DNA from: JAGWJU01 sp035533295
GTDB lineage: Bacteria; Elusimicrobiota; Elusimicrobia; UBA1565; UBA9628
DNA length: 17,683 nucleotides
Assembly (NCBI GenBank): GCA_035533295.1
Contig: DATLUA010000004.1
Location: forward strand, 1-17,683
Reading direction: 5' to 3'
In this document: piece after piece, positions 13,183 through 17,683 of the stretch
Position numbering within the stretch: the first letter of the stretch is position 1
Layout of the letters: each line of letters opens with the position of its first letter
The notes under the pieces: model-generated
What the model saw: the letters and a program-made list of their open reading frames with translations, nothing else
Database searches by the model: none
What the model was told of the DNA's origin: nothing
Program-made: the position numbers and the translations under genes

Positions 13183-14394
13183 ATGAACGAGCCCAAGCCC
13201 AAGATTCTGCTCCTGGAGAACATCCATCCCCGCGCGGCCAAGCGCCTGGGCGATTCGGGCTTTTCGGTCAAGGCGATGGCCCACGCCTTGGACGCGGAGG
13301 CGCTGCGGCGCGACATCGCGGACGCCTTCATCATCGGCATCCGCTCCAAGACCAAGCTCACGGCCGAGGCGCTCGCGAGCGCCAAGAAGCTCGCCGCGGT
13401 GGGGGCGTTTTGCATCGGCACCGACCAGATCGACTTGGCGGACGCGGCCAAACGGGGCATCGCGGTATTCAACGCGCCCTACAGCAGCGCGCGGAGCGTC
13501 GTGGAGATGGTCCTGGGCGAAGTCCTTCTTCTTTCGCGCGGCGTCTTCGCCAAGAACAGAAAGATGCACGCCGGGACTTGGGATAAGAGCGCATTGGGCA
13601 GCCACGAGGTGCGCGGCAAGAAGCTCGGCATCGTGGGCTACGGAAAAATCGGCTCGCAGCTATCGGTGCTGGCCGAGGCCCTGGGCATGGAGGTCCATTT
13701 TCACGACGTGGAGGAAAAGCTCGTCCTAGGCAACGCGCGCAAGTCCAAGACCCTGGCCGAGCTGCTCAAGATTTCGGACGTGGTGACTTTGCACGTGGAC
13801 GGCCGGCCCGGCAACCGCGGGCTCTTCGGCCGACGAGAGTTCAACATCATGAAGCCGGGCGCCATCTTCATCAACGCCAGCCGCGGCTTCGTCGTGGACG
13901 AGCAAGCCTTGGCCGAAAGGATCAAAGCAGGGCGGCTGCGCGGCGCGGCCTTGGACGTCTTCGCCAAGGAGCCGCGCGGCGCGGGCGAGAGGTTTTTTTC
14001 CCCGCTCCAGGGCCTGGACCAAGCCGTCCTGACCCCGCACGTCGCGGGATCGACCGAGGAGGCGCAGACCGCGATTGCCGCCTTCGTGGCCGAGCGGCTC
14101 CTGGACTACGCCCAGACCGGCAGCACGCTGCACAGCGTGAACTTCCCCAACATCGGGCTGCCCAAGGTCTCGGGCGTGCACCGCGTCATCCACATCCACC
14201 AGAATATTCCGGGCATGCTGGCCCAGCTAAACCGGGTCTTCGCCGCGCACAAGGCCAACATCGTGGAGCAGTACTTGAAGACCAACGAAACCCTGGGCTA
14301 CGCCATCACCGACATCAGCCCGTCCAACAGCCGCGCCATCGCGCGCGATTTGGCGGCCATCAAGCACACTATCAAGTTCCGCATCCTTTATTAG
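13183..14394 (+). CDS. serA: D-3-phosphoglycerate dehydrogenase
   Basis: The 403-residue enzyme oxidises 3-phosphoglycerate, the first step of serine synthesis. The substrate domain begins PKILLLENIHPRA. The NAD Rossmann site is LGIVGYGKIGSQ. Catalytic residues are the Arg in INASRGFVV, the Glu in FAKEPRG and the His in TPHVAGST. A C-terminal ACT-type domain (HIHQNIPGMLAQLNRVFAAH...FRILY) is the usual site of serine feedback control. Length and layout are those of the E. coli-type enzyme. VAGST replaces the more common IGGST, a mild substitution. It stands alone, divergent from the ABC exporter. A GC hairpin follows its stop. Confidence 0.95.
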   Translation: MNEPKPKILLLENIHPRAAKRLGDSGFSVKAMAHALDAEALRRDIADAFIIGIRSKTKLTAEALASAKKLAAVGAFCIGTDQIDLADAAKRGIAVFNAPYSSARSVVEMVLGEVLLLSRGVFAKNRKMHAGTWDKSALGSHEVRGKKLGIVGYGKIGSQLSVLAEALGMEVHFHDVEEKLVLGNARKSKTLAELLKISDVVTLHVDGRPGNRGLFGRREFNIMKPGAIFINASRGFVVDEQALAERIKAGRLRGAALDVFAKEPRGAGERFFSPLQGLDQAVLTPHVAGSTEEAQTAIAAFVAERLLDYAQTGSTLHSVNFPNIGLPKVSGVHRVIHIHQNIPGMLAQLNRVFAAHKANIVEQYLKTNETLGYAITDISPSNSRAIARDLAAIKHTIKFRILY

Positions 14395-14409
14395 GGCCGG
14401 CCCCCGGCC
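14395..14409 (+). terminator. GC hairpin directly after serA
   Basis: GGCCGG-CCC-CCGGCC gives a perfect 6-pair stem starting at the base after the serA stop. No U-tract follows, so it may weaken read-through or protect the 3' end rather than act as a standard terminator. Confidence 0.3.
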
Positions 14410-14422
14410 GCACGCCCCGTCC

Positions 14423-14440
14423 TTGTCATGCGCCCGTCAC
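14423..14440 (+). promoter_or_regulatory. GTCA direct repeat, copy 3 (Pho-box-like), with overlapping promoter
   Basis: TTGTCAT-GCGC-CCGTCAC has the 7-4-7, 11-base-period layout of the other two copies. Here the first half also reads as a -35 box: TTGTCA (14423-14428), 17 bases, TTTTAT (14446-14451). Exactly 20 bases separate the repeat from ATGG at 14461. It precedes the secreted small-protein genes. Confidence 0.5.
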
Positions 14441-14460
14441 TCGGATTTTATCCCCCCGCC

Positions 14461-14526
14461 ATGGATGCCGCGCCTGGAAAGCCGTTCGATGTCCTTGTCG
14501 CGAGGATTTACGGGAGGAAAAAATGA
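14461..14526 (+). CDS. possible 21-residue leader peptide
   Basis: The ATGG placed 20 bases after GTCA repeat copy 3 opens a frame MDAAPGKPFDVLVARIYGRKK that ends in TGA overlapping the next ATG (ATGA at 14523-14526). The Shine-Dalgarno site of the next gene lies inside it. Translation of the leader could therefore tune the downstream gene. With a -10 box at 14446-14451 the message could begin almost at this ATG. Chance is a real alternative for so short a frame. Confidence 0.3.
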   Translation: MDAAPGKPFDVLVARIYGRKK

Positions 14527-15047
14527 GCGCGAAAAAAGCGGCAACAATCATGACGGCGGTTTTAGCGTTATCTTTCGCCCAGGCCTGGGCGTCGGGCGGC
14601 ATCGAAGCTCAAAAGGCCTCGGCCCAGGTCCTTATTAAGGAAGCGGCGGCCAACCCCATCTACGGCGACGCTCCGGTGAGAAGCTGGCTGCCCGTCAATC
14701 TGCGCGGCCCGGGCATCAGCGTGTCGTTCGCCGTCGAGCCGCCGCAAACCCCGCCGCCATGCCGCGAGGAACCTTATTATGAAGGGAGCTACCAAAAAAT
14801 CTGCTCCTGGGACGACGTCTCCGGGCATGACGATTTTGGGGGCGTCATTACCCATGACGTCAACGACATCATGATCGAGTCCGGCGACAACGCGGACGGC
14901 AGCCGCAACGCGAACGAGAACGCCTACGTGTGGTGGCCTACCGAAGATGTCCTGCGCCGGCACGGCTACACGCTGGTTCTTTCCGGCAAAACGCTCATGG
15001 CGGAGGGCCCCTCCACCTCACTTATCATGGACAAAGACTGCGCATGA
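14523..15047 (+). CDS. secreted hypothetical protein
   Basis: 174 residues with a signal peptide MSAKKAATIMTAVLALSFAQ ending near AWA (about residue 23). The mature protein has a proline-rich stretch (VEPPQTPPPCREE), two nearby cysteines, an acidic middle (WDDVSGHDDFGG, IMIESGDNADGS) that could bind metal, and then YVWWPTEDVLRRHGYTLVLS. It ends SLIMDKDCA. The family is not recognised. The start is strongly supported by GGGAGG (14512-14517) 5 bases before the ATG. Its stop overlaps the ATG of a second frame as ATGA, and the two products may be two halves of one domain. Confidence 0.65.
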   Translation: MSAKKAATIMTAVLALSFAQAWASGGIEAQKASAQVLIKEAAANPIYGDAPVRSWLPVNLRGPGISVSFAVEPPQTPPPCREEPYYEGSYQKICSWDDVSGHDDFGGVITHDVNDIMIESGDNADGSRNANENAYVWWPTEDVLRRHGYTLVLSGKTLMAEGPSTSLIMDKDCA

Positions 15048-15247
15048 GCGTCCGCGGCGGGCCCGTCATTGACTGCCCCTCCATCCGCGGAAAGCGCGTG
15101 CCCAACGGCCGCTATGGCGAAAACATCATCGCCCTTTGGAACGTGCGCGATCATCACGGCGCCACCTTCATCACCTTGCCGGCCTGGTACGCCGGCTGGC
15201 GCCTCGGCGGCGAGCACTCCGCTTGGCCGTTCGAGTGCCGCTTCTGA
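15044..15247 (+). CDS. small hypothetical protein, coupled to the preceding gene
   Basis: The 67-residue frame reads MSVRGGPVIDCPSIRGKRVP and ends in WYAGWRLGGEHSAWPFECRF. Composition is protein-like, with two cysteines and many aromatics, but it has no signal peptide of its own. Its ATG overlaps the upstream TGA. Reinitiation would make a cytosolic peptide. A -1 shift before the stop would join it to the secreted protein, giving about 240 residues. The frame is open back to 14930, so a sequencing error or natural frameshift is possible. The family is not recognised. Confidence 0.5.
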   Translation: MSVRGGPVIDCPSIRGKRVPNGRYGENIIALWNVRDHHGATFITLPAWYAGWRLGGEHSAWPFECRF

Positions 15248-15268
15248 CCCGCGATTGACTCCCCCAGC

Positions 15269-15297
15269 TTGACATTCGCGCCCCAGCGGGCAATACT
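15269..15297 (+). promoter_or_regulatory. sigma-70-type promoter for the pilin gene
   Basis: TTGACA (15269-15274, full consensus), a 17-base spacer and AATACT (15292-15297) lie just ahead of the pilin ATG at 15305. Only 7 bases separate the -10 from the ATG, so the transcript should start at or next to the start codon (leaderless). This is the best-matching promoter in the window. Confidence 0.6.
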
Positions 15298-15304
15298 TCC
15301 ATCT

Positions 15305-15955
15305 ATGCCGCGAAGAGCCCGCGTGAATTCCCCCAAAAATCGGAGTCATAGGCCCGCCGCAAGCCGCGGCTTCACGTTAATCGAGCTTTTAGTCGTCGTT
15401 CTGGTGATCGGCACCCTGGCCGGCTTCGCCGTCCCTTATTACCTCAAGACCGTGGAAATCAGCAAAGCCAATGCCGGCGCCGCCTTGGCCAATGAGGTGG
15501 CGACGGCCGCCCGCATGTATGCCGTGGATCATGGCATACACCTCTCCGGAGCGCTGACAGGCGCCTGCTCCGGCACGAGCGCGAACTGCAGCATCACCGG
15601 AGCCCACGGCGCTTGCGATTTGATCTATTGCGGCTATTTAAGCCAGCAGGATTGGGACACCAACCCCTATTCTGCCGAGGCGGCCAATAACGCCAGTTGC
15701 GGCCTCACTTGCCCCGGTGGCAGCTACGTGGCGTGCACCGCGCGGCAGGGAGCCGCCTCGGCGCCTTACAGCGGCTGGGGCTACGCCGTGGACGCGGCTG
15801 GCGCAACCTACGCTTGCGGCGGCGCGGAGTTACCCGCCGACATGGCGCCGGCACAGGTTGCCGCAGTGGCTGGCGTGGCGTTCGGTGGAAGTGGACCTAT
15901 AAACACCAACCCGCCCGGAGCGGTGCTGGGGCAGGGCAACACAGGGAACAACTAG
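15305..15955 (+). CDS. type IV pilin-like protein (prepilin-type N terminus)
   Basis: 216 residues. A 22-residue basic leader (ending AASRG) is followed by the prepilin peptidase site G|FTLIELLVVVLVIGTLAGF with Glu at +5, then the long N-terminal helix of type IV pilins and pseudopilins. The globular part has eight cysteines, which suggests several disulfides, and ends in a Gly/Asn/Pro-rich tail (PGAVLGQGNTGNN). It would be exported, trimmed and assembled into a pilus or a type II secretion pseudopilus. No pilus assembly gene lies nearby, so it is an orphan, as pilin-like genes often are. The start at 15305 is preferred because the earlier TTG (15269) lies inside the -35 box. Confidence 0.9.
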   Translation: MPRRARVNSPKNRSHRPAASRGFTLIELLVVVLVIGTLAGFAVPYYLKTVEISKANAGAALANEVATAARMYAVDHGIHLSGALTGACSGTSANCSITGAHGACDLIYCGYLSQQDWDTNPYSAEAANNASCGLTCPGGSYVACTARQGAASAPYSGWGYAVDAAGATYACGGAELPADMAPAQVAAVAGVAFGGSGPINTNPPGAVLGQGNTGNN

Positions 15956-15996
15956 CCGTCGAACCCTGCCCGCAAATCCCGGCCTCTCTCCGCGGC

Positions 15997-17421
15997 TTAG
16001 TGCGCCGTCAGGCGCTTCGGGCCGGTAAAGTTCTTGCGCTCGCCCAAGACGTAGTAGACGCTCAAGGCCGCCAGGACTCCCGCCAGCGTGTAGCCGGTGA
16101 GCTCGTTGGGCGGCGAGACGAACAAGACCGTGATGAGCGCGGTCCAGGCCACGGCGATGACGTTGACGGCCGCGCCCCAGCGGCCCAGGCGCCACGGGCC
16201 AAGCTCCTTCCAGCGTCCGTTTCTGCGCGCGCGCAGCACCAGGATCACGGGAATGATGTAGGACAGATAGAGCCCGATGGTCGAGAGCGACACGATGACG
16301 GTGTAGGCCCGGCCGTAGAGCGCCACGACCAGGGCCAGGCAGACCGCGAGCCAAACCGCGGCCGCGGGCGTCTTGTGCTTGGGGTCGACCCGGGACCATA
16401 GGCGCGAGCCGGGCAGGCCGCCGTCCCGCGAGAAGGCGAAAATCATGCGGGCGTTGGTCGTGACCGAGGAAAGCCCGCAAAACCACATGGCCGGCAGCAC
16501 CGCCCAGACCACCGCGTTGCCAAAGCCGTGCCCCAGGGCCTCGTCGCACACGTAGAGAAAAGGATTGGAGGCCGCCGCGGTCGCGGGCAAGTCCTTGATG
16601 GCCAAGGTCACGGCCAGCATCAAGACGTAGCCGATGACGCCCGAAATCCAAATGGCGTTGACCATGCCCCAAGGCGCGTTGCGGCGCGGATCGAGCGTTT
16701 CCTCCGTGATGTGCGCGGAGGCGTCGTAGCCCGTGAAGGTCCACTGCGCCTGCAGCAGGCCCAGCAAAAACGCCCACCAGTACGGGGACTTGGACGTGGT
16801 GAACCCCGTCTTAAAGGCGAAGGACAGCGGCTGGCGCGGCGCGAAGAACCAAAAAATCGCGGCCAAGCCCAGCGTCACGGCGATGTGGTACCAGACGCTC
16901 AAGTCATTGAGCATGGCGACCAAGTGGATGCCGTAGTGGTTGATGAGGCCGTGGCTCAGCAGCAGCAGGCAGTAAATCCCCAGGAGATGGGCCTGCCCGG
17001 AGAGATGCAAGAGCGCGGAGAGAAAAAGCGCGATGCCGTAGTCGATGCCGGCCGTGGTGGCGACCTGGCCGACGAGGTTCAGCCACGCGGTGAACCATCC
17101 CCAGCCCGGCCCGCCCAAAAACGTGGACCAGTGGTACATGGCCCCGGCCGTGGGAATCGCCGAAGCGATTTCCCCCATGGACGCCGCGACCGCCAAAGTG
17201 AAAATCATCGCCAGCGGCCAGCCGATGCCGTCGGCCGCCGGGCCGCCGAAGGCCAGGCCCTGCCCGTAGAGCGTGATGGCGCCGGTCAGAATCGAGATGA
17301 TGGTGAAGGCGACCGCGAAATTGCCGAAGCCCCCCATGTCGCGCAGCAGCTCCTGCGCGTAGCCCAAGTGCTTTAAATCGCGCGCGTCTTTCTGCGCCTG
17401 GGTCTCAAGGCGCTCGCTCAT
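15997..17421 (-). CDS. APC-family amino acid permease
   Basis: 474 residues with about 12 hydrophobic segments. The N terminus DLKHLGYAQELLRDMGGFGN is typical of the amino acid/choline (ACT/GabP-like) branch of the APC superfamily. Supporting blocks are EIASAIPTAGAMYHWSTFLG, TGYDASAHITEETLDPRRNA, and MIFAFSRDGGLPGSRLWSRVDPKHKTP, all conserved in this branch. It imports an amino acid, polyamine or related amine across the inner membrane; the substrate is not evident. The ATG at 17421 has GAGAGGA about 5 bases upstream. It converges on the pilin gene with a 41-base gap and no clear terminator. Confidence 0.93.
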   Translation of the reverse strand: MSERLETQAQKDARDLKHLGYAQELLRDMGGFGNFAVAFTIISILTGAITLYGQGLAFGGPAADGIGWPLAMIFTLAVAASMGEIASAIPTAGAMYHWSTFLGGPGWGWFTAWLNLVGQVATTAGIDYGIALFLSALLHLSGQAHLLGIYCLLLLSHGLINHYGIHLVAMLNDLSVWYHIAVTLGLAAIFWFFAPRQPLSFAFKTGFTTSKSPYWWAFLLGLLQAQWTFTGYDASAHITEETLDPRRNAPWGMVNAIWISGVIGYVLMLAVTLAIKDLPATAAASNPFLYVCDEALGHGFGNAVVWAVLPAMWFCGLSSVTTNARMIFAFSRDGGLPGSRLWSRVDPKHKTPAAAVWLAVCLALVVALYGRAYTVIVSLSTIGLYLSYIIPVILVLRARRNGRWKELGPWRLGRWGAAVNVIAVAWTALITVLFVSPPNELTGYTLAGVLAALSVYYVLGERKNFTGPKRLTAH

Positions 17422-17500
17422 AAAAATCCTCTCTCGCCGCGCCGGGCGCCGCCGCGCGAGCCGCTCCCGGGCCGTAGCCCAGCCCGATGCCGATTTTCAT
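17405..17500 (-). CDS. possible 31-residue upstream peptide overlapping the permease start
   Basis: Frame MKIGIGLGYGPGAARAAAPG and onward, ending inside the permease gene in another frame. A TATGAT box (minus strand, 17515-17510) lies 9 bases before its ATG. It could be a leader peptide controlling the permease or a chance frame; there is no Shine-Dalgarno site. Confidence 0.2.
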   Translation of the reverse strand: MKIGIGLGYGPGAARAAAPGAAREDFYERAP

Positions 17501-17509
17501 GCGGCCTTG

Positions 17510-17515
17510 ATCATA
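17510..17515 (-). promoter_or_regulatory. -10-like box TATGAT upstream of the permease
   Basis: On the minus strand TATGAT would place transcription start near 17503, giving a permease leader of about 80 bases. No good -35 is visible. The surrounding 17500-17632 is less GC-rich than the genes, as expected of a promoter region. Confidence 0.3.
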
Positions 17516-17632
17516 TTCGTCTTGCCCGTAAACCGAAAGCACACCCGACATCAAGTAGCTATTGCAACACCTGACGTAAGCCGTCGTCTTCGTATTGATC
17601 CGTCTTCCTTGCCGTGATCCTAGCTGTTGCCG

Positions 17633-17683
17633 TTAGGCCCAATCAAGAGAAATGTCGTTGCCGGAGGGCTTGATGGCCGTTGC
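17633..17683 (-). CDS. C-terminal end of an unidentified protein (enters from the right edge)
   Basis: Reading in from the edge on the minus strand gives ATAIKPSGNDISLDWA and then TAA. The pattern looks like a beta-strand-rich extracellular domain, for example a fibronectin-type repeat (SGNDI.L.W), but 16 residues cannot prove it. The stop lies about 130 bases before the permease promoter region. Confidence 0.3.
   Translation of the reverse strand, partial: ATAIKPSGNDISLDWA

Noticed and set aside
15830..16777. 315-codon minus-strand frame and a 282-codon plus-strand frame (16528-17376) over the permease
   Set aside because: The permease frame has 12 hydrophobic segments and conserved APC blocks; these are shifted or reversed readings of it.
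1..17683. CRISPR arrays, tRNA or rRNA genes, phage module
   Set aside because: No regularly spaced repeats, no cloverleaf with a TTCRA arm, and no rRNA-like or phage structural sequence were seen on either strand.

Overview
The window is GC-rich, compact DNA, probably a bacterial chromosome. The best taxonomic hint is a type IV pilin-like protein with a long basic leader followed by GFTLIELLVV (15305-15955). Together with the GC-rich coding style this would fit Elusimicrobiota or a similar Gram-negative lineage. That is an impression from protein style, not a demonstrated placement. No rRNA, tRNA, CRISPR array or phage module is visible.

Left edge (1-431): the first codons of an IS630-family-like transposase leave the window on the minus strand. 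They are followed by about 370 bases with no intact gene, holding a short ORF6N-like remnant and a GTCA direct repeat. Lipid block (432-2392): a PlcP/COG2908-type metallophosphoesterase overlaps an MGDG-synthase-type glycosyltransferase by ATGA. This is the layout expected for replacing phospholipid with glycolipid: PlcP makes diacylglycerol and the glycosyltransferase adds sugar to it. The next stretch (2393-3269) holds a second GTCA repeat, an RNA-like element of overlapping hairpins, a hypothetical protein and a small minus-strand protein.

Central plus-strand run (3292-9480): RNase HI, 4-alpha-glucanotransferase (MalQ), glycogen branching enzyme (GlgB), an FkbM-type methyltransferase, a 2OG-Fe(II) oxygenase and 3-methyladenine DNA glycosylase I (Tag). 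Spacing is tight or overlapping, apart from the 147-base malQ-glgB gap, which a 48-residue reading frame fills completely. A pair encoding secreted proteins follows (9588-11432): an unknown protein and an S1/P1-type zinc nuclease.

Right part: a minus-strand DrrAB-like ABC exporter (11449-13097) is divergent from serA (13183-14394). Next comes a third GTCA repeat, a coupled pair of small unknown proteins of which the first is secreted (14523-15247), the pilin, and a convergent APC-family permease (15997-17421). The right edge carries the last 16 codons of another minus-strand gene.

The strongest unexplained signals are three. First, three copies of an 18-base direct repeat (CCGTCAC-GCGC-CCGTCAC type, 11-base period, Pho-box format) each lie exactly 20 bases before an ATGG, and one of them precedes the lipid-remodelling pair. 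Second, three mutually exclusive hairpins at 2449-2518 resemble an attenuator or a dispersed palindromic element. Third, several genes have a -10-like box 6-7 bases before the start codon, suggesting leaderless mRNAs alongside genes with good Shine-Dalgarno sites.
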